In this document: piece by piece, positions 31,506 to 41,970 of the stretch | Layout: each line of letters starts with the position of its first letter | Position numbering within the stretch: position 1 is the stretch's first letter | Source of the DNA: Corallochytrium limacisporum | Lineage: Eukaryota > Opisthokonta | Length of the DNA: 62,033 nt | NCBI GenBank assembly: GCA_002811645.1 | Contig: PDIP01000056.1 | Location: 1 to 62,033 of the forward strand | Direction of reading: 5' to 3' | The notes under the pieces: generated by a model | Databases searched by the model: none | What the model was told of the DNA's origin: nothing | Seen by the model: the letters and a program-made list of their open reading frames with translations, nothing else | Translations under genes and position numbers: made by a program

Positions 31506-34500
31506 ATGGGTGTCGGTCGAGGTGATGAGGCAGTCGACGGAGACTTGCTAGAGGACTTCTTTACGGTGGTCCAAGAATATAGGTATAATGACTCTGGTGA
31601 TGAACTGTCCCATTGGTTCATGAAGCTGCAGGTCGACCCCGCTGCATTTGAGGAAGGCAGCGGTGTGTCGAATCCCTTGGCTCTAGGAGACGTTCGTCAG
31701 AACATGGAAGACGCCAAGTACACCACTGTGAAGGCTTTGGCTGACGACATGCACAAGGCCTTGCTCGGCTTCAAGAACTATCACGGCAAGAACAGCGAAA
31801 AGGGCCGTGCTGCCCAGCGGCTGATTCGCATTACGGAGTCTATGAGGCGCATTATAGACCCTCACACTGACGCCTTTGCTGATCTTCTGGGGTTGGAAGA
31901 CCAGCAGAAGTGTGAGTATACTCTTCGCAAGGTGGCCTACGCCAAGGACGAGAATGAGGGCCGTTACATTTCTGATGCTTTCTGGTCCCTGCCGGACAAG
32001 AAAGAGTTGCCTGATTACTATGCAACTCTAAAGCATCCCATTGACTTCTACACCATCCAGACGCGTGTGGCGAGCGACTACTACTTTGACCCTGAACAGG
32101 ACGGTGGAGGCGTGACAGTATTTTTGCAGGACATGTATCGGCTGCTGGATAATGCACGGGTTTACAATGCTGAGGGCTCTCCCATCTACACTGACGCCGG
32201 TCGGATGGAGACCATCATGCACAAGGCCATGGGTCCTCTGGGCCTTAAGAAACGTGGCAAGATCCCGGATATTGCTGACCTTATCACGGAAGCTGCACAG
32301 AAGAAAATGGGTCTGAATGGATCAAATAACAAGAAACGGAAGCTGAACCCGCAGCAACAGGCCATGATGGACGTCGTGAGCTCGGTGTCAAACTACAAGA
32401 ACGCGAAGGGAAAGAAGCTGGCGGACCCCTTGCAGCGGTTACCATCGCGTGCGGAACTTCCGGATTACTACAAGGTCATTCCGGATCCAATGGATCTGGA
32501 GACTCTGAAGCGCAACGTCCAGGAAGGTGTTTATGAGACAGCTGCAGAGTTTGACAAGGATATGATGAAGATCTTCCTCAACGCGCGCATCTACAACAAC
32601 GAGGGAAGCGTCATTTTCGAGAACGCACAGATCCTGGAGAAGGTCTACCAGCAGAAGCGCAAGGAATTGCTGAACGCGGAAGATGACGAAGATGACGAAG
32701 ATGACGAAGACGAGGAAGAGGAAGAAGAGGAGGAGGAGGAGGAAGCTCCTCCAAAGAAGAAGAAGAAGAAGCTCTCCACAAAGAAGGACGGCGACAAGAA
32801 GAAGAAGAAGAAGAAGAAGGTCAAGAATGTCAAGAAGGCTGCCTCGGAGAAGGCCAAAAAGAAGAAGAAGAAGAAGAAGAAGGTCAAGAATGTCAAGAAG
32901 GCTGCCTCGGAGAAGGCCAAAAAGAAGAAGAAGAAGGGAAAGAAGGGCAGTGGTGTCTCCAGCAACGGTGGCTCCAAAAAGAACCTTATTCCGGATGAGA
33001 TGGTTGCTCATGTGGTTAAACAGAAACCAAAACCCCTTGTTAAGCAGGACCAGAGCAGCAGCAGTGTGGATGTTACCGGATGGACGCCACAGAAGCTACG
33101 GGACGAGTACCTTACAGTGATGAGGAAGATGCGAAACATCGAGGACAACGGGCGTAAGGCCTGCGAAAAGTTCTTCAAGTTGCCGAGCCGCAAGGAACAG
33201 CCTGCCTACTATCAGACCATTGACCAGCCGATTGACTTCGTTATAATTGAGGAGAGGATCAAGGCCCACAAGTACCCGCACCCGGACGAGTTCTACGAGG
33301 ACATGAAGCTACTTATCAACAATGTGAAGCACGTATACACATCGGGAACACAGAGTCATCGGGATGCCACCCGTCTGCAAAAGGCCTTTTGGAAGGCCTT
33401 TACGCGCCACTTTGTGCTCCAGAAGCCGTTCAAACAGGCAGCCAAGGAGGCGCAGGGTGCCCATCTGCCCACGGCCCGTGGTGTGATCCGTGCGGCTCCA
33501 GGTACGCGCAAGAAAGAGGGCAAGAAAAAGAAGAAGGGAGACAAGCTCAAACAACCTAAGGGTGTTGCCCCGAAGTCCAAGGCGTCTTCCAGTGGCGCTG
33601 CTGGGGCGTTGGACCCGGAAAAGATGCGGACTCTGGTGGAAAAGACATTCAAGGCGTTACAAGCCCACAAGGACTACAGCCAATTTGGTCCGTTGCTCAT
33701 GTCAGCGCCTCCGCGCACCCAGCAACAGTATTACTTGGTGGTGAAGCGCCCCATGGACTTAAAATTGATCCAGACGCATCTGAAGGCCGGTGGTTATCAG
33801 GTCATCGAACAGTTGGACGCCGACATTGTGCAGATCTACGCCAACACGACGATTTACTACCCGGAGGACTCGAAACATTACGAGGCAGCTGAGCTGATCA
33901 AGAAGACGTACGAGAAGGTCCGCAAGCAGACCTTCGGCAATAAGGTCAAGCCCATGGACGAGAGCTGCGAGATTGATGATCGCGGCCAGGTTGTGTACCG
34001 CCGGGATCTGGGCTCTGGTATTACCGATCCTCTGCCCATTCCAGAATCGCCACTGGAGAATATCCTGTTTGCAATTTGGACGGAGTTCCTTAATCTGCAG
34101 GCCGATGCGGGCTATGCCATGCACGAACCGTTCGATGTGCTACCAAAGCCGAAGGACCTGCCGGATTACTACGTCATGATCAAGAATCCGATTGATCTGC
34201 AGCAGATTCGCATGCGTCTGGTCAACCGTTACTACCGGTCTCTGAGTATGTTCCAGCATGATCTCTTCCGCATGTTCCGGAACTGCCGTGTCTTCAATGA
34301 CAGTGCCTCTGACCTGTACGCTGACTGTATCACACTGCAGAAGCACTACATTACCCTGCGCGATGAGATTTGCCAGAAGATGTTGGGCAGCCGCCTTGAC
34401 TCGAGCGCCCTGCGCTACGACCACTCTGAACTGGAGAACGAGTTGGCCGACTTCGAGGTGCTCGCACGCGCTGAGGAAGGTGCCAACCAAAAGCCCCCCG

Positions 34501-37500
34501 CTGAGGACAACCCGACGGTATCCTTTATGAAGTCCATCACGGTGGACAATAAGGAGTTTGCCGTCGGCAACTACGTCTACTGGAAGGCGGTGGAAGCGGA
34601 AGAGCCACACGTCGGTCAGATCATCAAGCTCTGGCGAGACAAGTCCGGTGTTAAGCGCGCCGGCAGCACGGCTTACTGCCTGGTCACCTGGTTCATGCGT
34701 CCCGAAGACACAGTGCACCCTCCGAACCGCCAGTTCTACCGCAATGAAGTCTTTAAGGCTAGCCTGGACCGCATCATCCCGTGCACGGCACTGATCCGCA
34801 AGTGTTACATCATGTGGTTCGACGAGTACCGCCAGCGGATCCCGCGTGACATTCCTCCCAAGGATGTCTACGTCGCGGAGTCTCGTTACAATGAGCAAAG
34901 CCGTGCCTTCCAGAAGATCAAGAAATGGAACAAGATTGGTGATAATGCCACGATCAAGATTGCCCGCCACAATGCCCACTGGCAACCGGACAAGGTGCCC
35001 TCTCCTTTGTCAATGCCCAAGAAGACAGTCTCGCACCCGATGGGCTTGCTCAAGGATGTGCCCCTGGACCGCGACAGTGCTCGCATGCTCCAGATGCAAA
35101 AGCAAGGACAAATGAAACAGATGGGCATGGGTGGTGACGGTGCAACCGAAGACGAGGAGGAAGAGGAGATGATTCTCGAGGAGGACGTCGATCCGATTCA
35201 ACTCGCGTCGGGCAACTACAAGAAACCTATTTGTTACGAACTACTCCACGACTCGCGTGGCCGTGCGCGTGTGCTGGGCGAGTTTGTTGTTGTGCGCCTG
35301 GAAGAGAGCGGTGTGCCCGGCATTGGACGCGTCGAGCGACTCACACTGGTCGGCTCGAAGCGCTCCACCGCCACACTGCATGTACGCATGTTCAAGTTCC
35401 CAGGCATGCTTAAAGGCAAAGCGCAGAAGGTGGTCACGACCATGCACCAGTTCTGCCTTGGTGAGGTGATTCAGACCGATGAAGTGCTGACCATGGCTGC
35501 AACGGCAGTAATCCGTGGTTGCCATGTCCTGCACATCAATCACTACGTTGGACACAATATCATTGCCTATGGTGAGCACGACGTCTACTTCTGTCAGACA
35601 GCTTTCACCACTCAGCAAGGTCTCGCATCGATTCCGTCCATCTTCCCGAAGGTCCAGCTCAAGTCGGCGACACGCCTGGAATTTATCGAGCGCTCGTCCC
35701 GCGCGGAGATGACTCCTCTGGACAGCCTGGGCGGCACGGGCAAGAAGACCCTCGCCTCCAAGGCTGGTCGCGCCAAGAAGGAGGCGCAAGACGACGTCAT
35801 GGGGGATGAAGATGCTAGCGACGCCAAACCGAGCCGCTTCAGTGGTGCCGGTGCTAGCAGTGCGAGCAAGGCTGCCCTCGAGCAGGCAGCTGCTGCTGCC
35901 GCCATCCAAGCCACAGCTGGCGCCGCTGCTGCGGCCAAGTCCGCTGCCGATCCGGCCGCTGCGGCCGCGGCTGCAGCCCTTGGCTTTGACCCGGCGTCTG
36001 CCGCTGCGGCTGCGGCGGCTGCCACGGCAGCGACTGCGGCCACAGGCGCGGCCGGCGGGGCCACGGGCGTTGGCGGTACCGGCGCTGCGGTTCGTGGTTC
36101 GGCCGGAGCCACTGGCGGCATGGGTCAACAGACCGGTGTTGCAGCCAGCCAACAGCGCGGCTCTTACGGGTCAGGCGTCGGCAGCTATGGACAGAGCGCC
36201 ACAAAGACACCGAGTGCCGCTGCTTCTGCAGCGGCGGCGGCGGGCATGCAACAGCGTGGCAGTGGTCGTGCTGGCACCGCTGGGTACGGCGCGGCTTCAA
36301 CTGTCCCTTCGTCGATGGCAACCGGCACTTACGGTGCATCGGCTGGTGGTGTGCCGGGTATGGCGCCGGTTTCCAGCACTGCGGCGGGTGCTGTCGGTCG
36401 TGCCGGGACTACTGGTCGGACCGGTGCCAGTGGCGTCGGGGGCAGCACTGGCCTGGACTTCTTGTCCACGTTCAACACCTCGGCCGCGACCACGGGAGCT
36501 GGTAGTGCGGGTTCCACTGGCCATCGCACGAGTGCGGGCGCGCAACAGTCGGCGATGGGTGCTGGTGGCTATGGCCAGAGCGGCGCTGCGACGGCCGCGT
36601 ACGGTCGCGCTGCCGCTGCGGCGGGTCAACAGAGCACCTACGGACGCTACAACGATCCGCTCTCTGGCTTCAGTTCGACGGCCGGGGCTGGCCTGGGCGC
36701 CCCGACATCACAGTACGGCACTTCAGCGACGGCCGCCAAGAGCCAGGCCACGGCCGGGGCCTCTCAGGCCCAGGCAGGTGGTCGGGGTGGTCCAACTGCC
36801 GGCATTCCGGCCTCCGTCTACGCTGCCTACCAGCAGCAACAGCAGTCCTCCGCGGCTGGACGCTACGGCAGCGCTGTGGCCAGCGCCGCACAGTTGGGCG
36901 CTACCGGCCAGAAGCAACCCGGAAGTGTCGGTGCTGGCGCCGGTGGCCCCAGTGACGCCGGTTCCATGCCCGTGACCTACGGCTTCAGTGCTTTCCTGAA
37001 GCAGTACCGCCAGGCACCTGACCAGGCCTCGCTGCCCTTCTCAATGATTTCCAAGAACGCCCAGCGTGAATGGCAGTCTCTTACGCCGAATCAGCGCAAG
37101 CAATGGGAGGCGCGGGGTCAAGCCCTGGCTGCGGCTGCAGGTGGTGCCGCCAGTGGTTACAGTGCGGCCTCGGCCACCTCGGCCGCTGCCGCCGCGCGTG
37201 GTCCGAACCCGTACGCCGCGTCTGCCACCGCTACGCAACGCCAGCTACAGTTGGAGCAGCAGCAGAAGGCCGCTGCGTCAATGGGAGGAATGTTTGACTA
37301 CTATGCAAAGACCGGTGCTGCCGGTGCAGGAGCCGGAGCTGCTGGCCAGTCCGTGACCGGTGCGACTACGGCCTCCACTACTGGACCCCAGCGCACAGGC
37401 TCCGCTGTCTCAGATGGTCTCGATCGTCTGCTCAACGATCCATTCGGCCAGCAATCCACCACTGCCGGAAATCCGTCGCCAGCCGTCAGTGCCTCCAAGA

Positions 37501-38729
37501 GCGCCGGAGTCAGTGGCGGCTACGGCCGTGCCGCGACTGCCGCGGATATGTTTGGCGCCCCTACGGGTGGCCGAACTGGAGCGGCGGGATCGGCGCAAAC
37601 ATCGGCGGCCACCGGTGCGGGCTCGGCGCAGCCCCAGGCCGTGCGTGGTGGTTACGGCAGCGCGGGAAGCGCCGCGAGTGCCAAAGCCGGGGCTGGGGTG
37701 GCGGGTCAGACTGCGACCGCAGGCCGCGGGGCAGCTGCGACCACCGCAAGTGGCATGCAGGGCTTTGGCGGTTTTGGTGACCTCGGCGTGAAGAGCAGTG
37801 CGTCGTCAATGGGCAAAGCGGGTGCCGGTGCGTCAATGTACTCGGCCTATGGTGCTGCGACCACAGGCGCGGCCACGTCTGATCTGTTTGGCTCAACCGC
37901 AGGCCGCGGTACGGCGGGTACCACAGCCGCTTCGGCTGGCTACGGCGGCTACGCCTCTCAGTACGGTGCCACTGCCACTGGTGCCGGTGGTTATGGTTCC
38001 ATGTTCTCCGGTACCGATTTCAGTGGTACGACCGGCAAGGCCACGGCCGGCTCCGCTGGATCGCGCGGTCCGACTGCCGGCTCCCAGTCCGCTGCTGGTG
38101 TGGCTGGACAGCAAAAGGCCACTGGTGCCGCCGGTGCCACAGCGGCGGGTGCGCAGCACTCGTACTATGGTGCCACGACAGCGGGCACGGGCCGCGCGAG
38201 TGATGTCAAGGGCCTCTTCGACTCAAGCTCGGACCCGTATGCCGCGGCCTTGGGCACGGCGGGCGGTGCGTACGGTCGAACCGGAACCACTGCCGCGACA
38301 GGAACTGGTCAAAAGACGGCGACCTCAGCGCATGACTCCCTCTATGGCCAGTACGGCGCTGCCATGGGCGGCTTTGCGACTTCTGGCGCCGGCAGCCAAT
38401 TCAGCACCGCCGCGGGCCGAGCAGGCCAGGCATCAGCCATGCAGCAGCGAGCTGGTGCTGGTGCCACCGGTCGCACGGGCACAGACCCGCTCGCTGGCCT
38501 GGGCGGCTATGGCACCGCTTCGAATGGTGCCGGTGCCACGGGCGGCATGGCTGACTATTACTCGAGCCTCGGTGGCTACGGAAACTTTGGCTCTACCGCT
38601 GGAGCGGCGGGACAGATGGGTCGAGCTGGCCAGGCCGGGCAAATGGGTCAGTACGGCAGTCAACAGGCGCGCAGCAAGCAGCAGCAGCAGCAGGGTGGCT
38701 ACGGGTCCAACCCGCAGCAGCGCCGTTGA
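31506..38729 (+). CDS. Polybromo-type chromatin remodelling subunit (bromodomains, BAH, HMG)
   Basis: This 2407-residue protein matches the architecture of polybromo/PBRM1, the nucleosome-targeting subunit of PBAF-type SWI/SNF remodellers. Bromodomains lie near residues 135-235, 285-385, 530-635, 700-810 and 845-960; the region 10-115 may be a degenerate sixth. The acetyl-lysine-binding Asn is kept in the first, second and fifth (VYN, IYN, VFN) but replaced in the third (VYT) and fourth (IYY). Residues 391-485 are an acidic then lysine-rich linker. BAH domains follow near 1013-1145 and 1240-1395, and an HMG box near 1822-1880. The rest of 1440-2407 is an Ala/Gly/Ser/Thr/Gln-rich disordered region with many GYG- and YGS-like steps. 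The start has a good context (CAACCATGG). It is a single exon of 7.2 kb. The C-terminal tail is far longer than in animal homologues. Confidence 0.95.
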   Translation: MGVGRGDEAVDGDLLEDFFTVVQEYRYNDSGDELSHWFMKLQVDPAAFEEGSGVSNPLALGDVRQNMEDAKYTTVKALADDMHKALLGFKNYHGKNSEKGRAAQRLIRITESMRRIIDPHTDAFADLLGLEDQQKCEYTLRKVAYAKDENEGRYISDAFWSLPDKKELPDYYATLKHPIDFYTIQTRVASDYYFDPEQDGGGVTVFLQDMYRLLDNARVYNAEGSPIYTDAGRMETIMHKAMGPLGLKKRGKIPDIADLITEAAQKKMGLNGSNNKKRKLNPQQQAMMDVVSSVSNYKNAKGKKLADPLQRLPSRAELPDYYKVIPDPMDLETLKRNVQEGVYETAAEFDKDMMKIFLNARIYNNEGSVIFENAQILEKVYQQKRKELLNAEDDEDDEDDEDEEEEEEEEEEEAPPKKKKKKLSTKKDGDKKKKKKKKVKNVKKAASEKAKKKKKKKKKVKNVKKAASEKAKKKKKKGKKGSGVSSNGGSKKNLIPDEMVAHVVKQKPKPLVKQDQSSSSVDVTGWTPQKLRDEYLTVMRKMRNIEDNGRKACEKFFKLPSRKEQPAYYQTIDQPIDFVIIEERIKAHKYPHPDEFYEDMKLLINNVKHVYTSGTQSHRDATRLQKAFWKAFTRHFVLQKPFKQAAKEAQGAHLPTARGVIRAAPGTRKKEGKKKKKGDKLKQPKGVAPKSKASSSGAAGALDPEKMRTLVEKTFKALQAHKDYSQFGPLLMSAPPRTQQQYYLVVKRPMDLKLIQTHLKAGGYQVIEQLDADIVQIYANTTIYYPEDSKHYEAAELIKKTYEKVRKQTFGNKVKPMDESCEIDDRGQVVYRRDLGSGITDPLPIPESPLENILFAIWTEFLNLQADAGYAMHEPFDVLPKPKDLPDYYVMIKNPIDLQQIRMRLVNRYYRSLSMFQHDLFRMFRNCRVFNDSASDLYADCITLQKHYITLRDEICQKMLGSRLDSSALRYDHSELENELADFEVLARAEEGANQKPPAEDNPTVSFMKSITVDNKEFAVGNYVYWKAVEAEEPHVGQIIKLWRDKSGVKRAGSTAYCLVTWFMRPEDTVHPPNRQFYRNEVFKASLDRIIPCTALIRKCYIMWFDEYRQRIPRDIPPKDVYVAESRYNEQSRAFQKIKKWNKIGDNATIKIARHNAHWQPDKVPSPLSMPKKTVSHPMGLLKDVPLDRDSARMLQMQKQGQMKQMGMGGDGATEDEEEEEMILEEDVDPIQLASGNYKKPICYELLHDSRGRARVLGEFVVVRLEESGVPGIGRVERLTLVGSKRSTATLHVRMFKFPGMLKGKAQKVVTTMHQFCLGEVIQTDEVLTMAATAVIRGCHVLHINHYVGHNIIAYGEHDVYFCQTAFTTQQGLASIPSIFPKVQLKSATRLEFIERSSRAEMTPLDSLGGTGKKTLASKAGRAKKEAQDDVMGDEDASDAKPSRFSGAGASSASKAALEQAAAAAAIQATAGAAAAAKSAADPAAAAAAAALGFDPASAAAAAAAATAATAATGAAGGATGVGGTGAAVRGSAGATGGMGQQTGVAASQQRGSYGSGVGSYGQSATKTPSAAASAAAAAGMQQRGSGRAGTAGYGAASTVPSSMATGTYGASAGGVPGMAPVSSTAAGAVGRAGTTGRTGASGVGGSTGLDFLSTFNTSAATTGAGSAGSTGHRTSAGAQQSAMGAGGYGQSGAATAAYGRAAAAAGQQSTYGRYNDPLSGFSSTAGAGLGAPTSQYGTSATAAKSQATAGASQAQAGGRGGPTAGIPASVYAAYQQQQQSSAAGRYGSAVASAAQLGATGQKQPGSVGAGAGGPSDAGSMPVTYGFSAFLKQYRQAPDQASLPFSMISKNAQREWQSLTPNQRKQWEARGQALAAAAGGAASGYSAASATSAAAAARGPNPYAASATATQRQLQLEQQQKAAASMGGMFDYYAKTGAAGAGAGAAGQSVTGATTASTTGPQRTGSAVSDGLDRLLNDPFGQQSTTAGNPSPAVSASKSAGVSGGYGRAATAADMFGAPTGGRTGAAGSAQTSAATGAGSAQPQAVRGGYGSAGSAASAKAGAGVAGQTATAGRGAAATTASGMQGFGGFGDLGVKSSASSMGKAGAGASMYSAYGAATTGAATSDLFGSTAGRGTAGTTAASAGYGGYASQYGATATGAGGYGSMFSGTDFSGTTGKATAGSAGSRGPTAGSQSAAGVAGQQKATGAAGATAAGAQHSYYGATTAGTGRASDVKGLFDSSSDPYAAALGTAGGAYGRTGTTAATGTGQKTATSAHDSLYGQYGAAMGGFATSGAGSQFSTAAGRAGQASAMQQRAGAGATGRTGTDPLAGLGGYGTASNGAGATGGMADYYSSLGGYGNFGSTAGAAGQMGRAGQAGQMGQYGSQQARSKQQQQQGGYGSNPQQRR
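32821..32946 (+). repeat. 63-nt tandem duplication in the polybromo lysine-rich linker
   Basis: Two nearly identical 63-nt units (32821-32883 and 32884-32946) encode a repeated 21-residue basic segment built around VKNVKKAASEKAK followed by a lysine run. The flanks are trinucleotide AAG/GAG runs, so slippage is a likely origin. The frame is preserved. Confidence 0.8.
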
Positions 38730-39472
38730 GGACGCAGAACAACCAGAATTGGGGACAGCTGAGGATTTTGATTTGGGGTATGTTCCGAATCGTGTCCCCA
38801 ATCTCTGCGTTGCTTAAGTGTGGTCTTCTTGCGCTGCACAACATCACCGTTTTGACAGACCCCCTTGAACATTCCTCTAAGAAACATAACAGGCCCCGGA
38901 CACAACGACATCGTGTTAGGCGCTGGTGACGGGTGGTAGGGATAAGACACCACAGCGGTGTGAAGAGTGCACCAACCCCAAACAGCAACTTGATCAATTA
39001 TCATCGTTCACCATCCCAACCGATCTGTCTTGTCCATGTCGGCCTATGGTTTTCCTTAGAAACCCTTTATTTAGCACGATACAATACTTCCTCAAAAAAC
39101 ATTGCACAAGATCACAACTCCACACACTTTACAAACACTCAAAGCCTGTATGAAGAACAAGAATACACGGAGAGCATACTATTCAAAACTCTAGGAATGC
39201 CATTTGATCTGACTTTTTGCTGTTGCTCCATGCATGTCTGCGAAGACTTTGGAACAGTGTCCACCCGAATCTCATATTGCCTCCTTTCGCTGTTGGAGCC
39301 ATAATAGAAAATACCGTATATTATATATAACTATTTAAAGATAAATGCAACCAATATTTAACAAATTCAGTATATTATTTCCTTCCCCAAAGGCAGGCCG
39401 GCCCCGGAGCCGGGCGACCGGTGTCCCTCCCCCCCCCCTCCCTCCAACTCGGCTTTCTGTGTCTCGCAACCG

Positions 39473-39509
<37 letters not shown>

Positions 39510-40674
39510 CTCCCCCCCCCCACCAACCGCTGCGGCAAGAAAAAAAAAGGATCAAAAACGAAACTAAAATTAAAAATAGAAAAAAAAAAAGAAAAGCTTA
39601 AGTACTCAAAGCCCCGCGTTTCTGCCCCGGGAGGGCGTAGTGATTGGGCAGTCTCCCGACTCTCCCCCTTTCTTCCGCGGGGAAAGGCCTCCCCCCCCGC
39701 GCCGGGGGCCCGACGTGCCAAACCAACCAACGAGGGACCGGCACGGAGACACAAGAAACCTAAAAATCACATTGGTTACTGTCCATAGAGCGAGTATAGA
39801 AACCGCCATCCGTCCGGACGGCCAAGGATTGGAGAGAAGGAAGCGGAAGGGGGGGGAAGGTGGCCAAGCACCGTGTCTCTGTACGCCCCCTCCCTCCCAA
39901 CGAACAGAAAAATTCGCCGCAAGAGCCCGGACAGCTCCCTAGGCCCAGTGCCTTTAGTACCAGACAGCCGCCCGCCCAAAAAAAAAAGGGAAGATAGAGA
40001 GGGACCCCTGCTCCCACTGCGACGGGATTAAATCACGGCCCGACCAAAAAAAAACTTTTGACGGGTCTCTCCTTCATTTCTCACTCCTGCCCTCCCTGTC
40101 CTCGGCGGACGAGGGAGGGAGACTCGCCTTTTTTTTTTTCTGGCTTTCGGGCAACTTTTCTTTATTTTTTGCGGGGTGGTGGTTTGGTGACGTTTCCCTC
40201 CCCACCCCAACCCCCCTCCCAGCGCGCTCTCTCCCCGAACACCCCTCCCCCCCCCCGCGGCGAAGGGCCCCGCTCCAATGAGAACGTTGCCCCTGCATTC
40301 TGGGGCCGCGCTTGAGATGGAGAGCGGCCCAAGAAGGCCAGCAGGCAGGCTGGGAGCTCCGTCGTTTCCTTGCATCCGCATCCTGTCCATCCCTTTCTTT
40401 TACGGTATCAAGACGTACCCTGAGACAGTGATATCACTTTGATTTCAAATGTATCGTCAGTTTCCCGGTAAAAGGTACTTGATGCCACCCCAAGAAGAAC
40501 AGCCGGCGGATCTGTAATGCCCGAGTAACCAGGATCCAAGTGGCTTTTCAAGACAAATCACCACGAACTGCTCCAGATCAAACGAGGTATCTGTAGACAA
40601 GCTCCATTTAGTAATTTTGACATTAGTCTTCCTTCCTCGACGAAAGTCTTCCACTACCCGACAACGATACAACT
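38730..40674. other. Intergenic region with simple repeats
   Basis: About 1.9 kb lies between polybromo and the small MGCG gene. It holds a (CT)n microsatellite, several C or G runs (39430, 39515, 39690, 39850, 40245) and A/T runs. No gene with a recognisable domain was found. The last 250 nt presumably hold the promoter and leader of the gene at 40675, without an obvious TATA box. Confidence 0.5.
39475..39507. repeat. (CT)n microsatellite
   Basis: An uninterrupted CT dinucleotide run of about 16 units, followed directly by C-rich sequence. Confidence 0.95.
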
Positions 40675-41148
40675 ATGGGTTGCGGAGGGTCGAAAGCGGC
40701 GCCTGTCGCACAGCAGCCTGTTAACAAGCAGGCTGCTGCTGCTGCTGTGACCACCCCTGCCAAGGGCACTGACTCTGGCAAGGGCACGGAGACTGCCACC
40801 CCCAAGCCGGTTGCCTTTGACGTAGATGTTGATGACGTCAAGGTCGCGGCTGGCACCCCGAAGTCACTCGAGAAGACCGATGCGCCGACGATGACAAAGG
40901 AGGAACTCGAAGAAAAGCAGAAGGCTGCCGAGGTTCGCCGCCTGGAGCTCGAAGCGGAACGTAAGGAGAAGCTGGAGGAGCACGAGAAGAAGGTCAAAGA
41001 GGCCCAGGAACGTGCTGAACAGATCAAGGCCAACGGCGACGAGCCTACCCAGAGCAGCGAAGACACTGCCAAGGCTGCCGAGGAGGCCAAGAAGCTCGAG
41101 GAAGAGGCCCGGAAGGCTGACGCTGCCGATATTGAGGACAGTGCATGA
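40675..41148 (+). CDS. MGCG-type acylated coiled-coil protein, stathmin-like
   Basis: The 157-residue protein starts MGCGGSK. This is a consensus for N-terminal myristoylation at Gly2 with a palmitoylatable Cys3, so plasma-membrane or flagellar-membrane anchoring is expected. After an Ala/Thr/Pro-rich linker, residues about 78-120 form a highly charged single helix (EELEEKQKAAEVRRLELEAE and onward). Its heptads and E-x-R-R spacing resemble the stathmin tubulin-binding helix. The vertebrate stathmin-domain protein STMND1 combines, as I recall it, the same two features. A second charged helix covers about 135-150. It could equally be a generic charged coiled coil, so the stathmin link is tentative. 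The neighbours (polybromo, ALG2) give no functional hint. ATG is preceded by CAACT. Confidence 0.82.
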   Translation: MGCGGSKAAPVAQQPVNKQAAAAAVTTPAKGTDSGKGTETATPKPVAFDVDVDDVKVAAGTPKSLEKTDAPTMTKEELEEKQKAAEVRRLELEAERKEKLEEHEKKVKEAQERAEQIKANGDEPTQSSEDTAKAAEEAKKLEEEARKADAADIEDSA

Positions 41149-41970
41149 ATCTCTGGCGGCCCACGATACTTGCTTCTGTAACCAGGACGCCGACCAGGAA
41201 AGAGGACGGCCCTGTTCTACCATCAAAGGTAGAAAACGACGACGAGGAGCTTCGGATAAGAAGACAATGAAAAGGAACGCAACAGGTAAGCAAACAAGCC
41301 TGAACCCGAGAGACAAGAACAAACAAAAGAAAATCAAAACCAAATCAACGAACCCAAAGATATCTTCATCACCATCAGTACCTTTTTTGTGTTCACATCA
41401 TGGTGTACCTGCTGGCCCGAGCCTCCTCCTCATGTTAGATCTGTACTCTTTCTCACCATCCGACCTCACCTGTCAACAGAGCTCCGCCATCGCCTGGTTG
41501 TGACTTCATGAACTCAAATCTGACTGACAGCATGGTTATCCAGGAACGCGTTGCGAGCAACACTCCGATCTTGCACCAATGACTCGTGCCCGTACCTCCC
41601 CTACCTTCCCTCCGGGAGGGTCCCGTCACCGCCACCGGGGCCCATTTATTTTCGGCGGGAAGGTTTTGGGTTTCACAGATAAAGGGGATTTATAGGGTTT
41701 TGACACGATGAGGGCCCCCCTCCGACTTGTGACGAGGCACCATACGCGCAAAACAAAAGCCACCCGTTTGTGTGCGGGTATTTTCAGCAGGATCACTGGC
41801 ACATAGACTATCCAATAAATAGGACCGTAAATTTGAAGATCGTTCTACTGACCATGTCCTTCCTCTGATGGTAACGAAAGTAGGACGCAGGCAATGGTAG
41901 CAGGCTCCAAACATTAGACTTGGGAAGAAAGCGGTTCGAAAGATTGCGGACGCTAAAAACACCAACAAAA
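41149..41970. other. Intergenic region before ALG2
   Basis: It contains the 3' end of the MGCG gene transcript and the promoter of ALG2. A short TTTATAGG element near 41690 and AATAAATA near 41815 are AT-rich but neither is placed convincingly as a TATA box. No other gene was recognised. Confidence 0.45.

Noticed and set aside
32439-33011. Leucine-rich minus-strand frame of 190 codons with membrane-like runs
   Set aside because: It is the reverse complement of the Lys/Glu-rich linker of polybromo, where AAG/GAG repeats give CTT/CTC leucines.
35806-38817. Long Pro/Arg/Ala-rich frames overlapping the polybromo tail
   Set aside because: They are shadow frames of the GC-rich low-complexity tail; no domain and no separate promoter.
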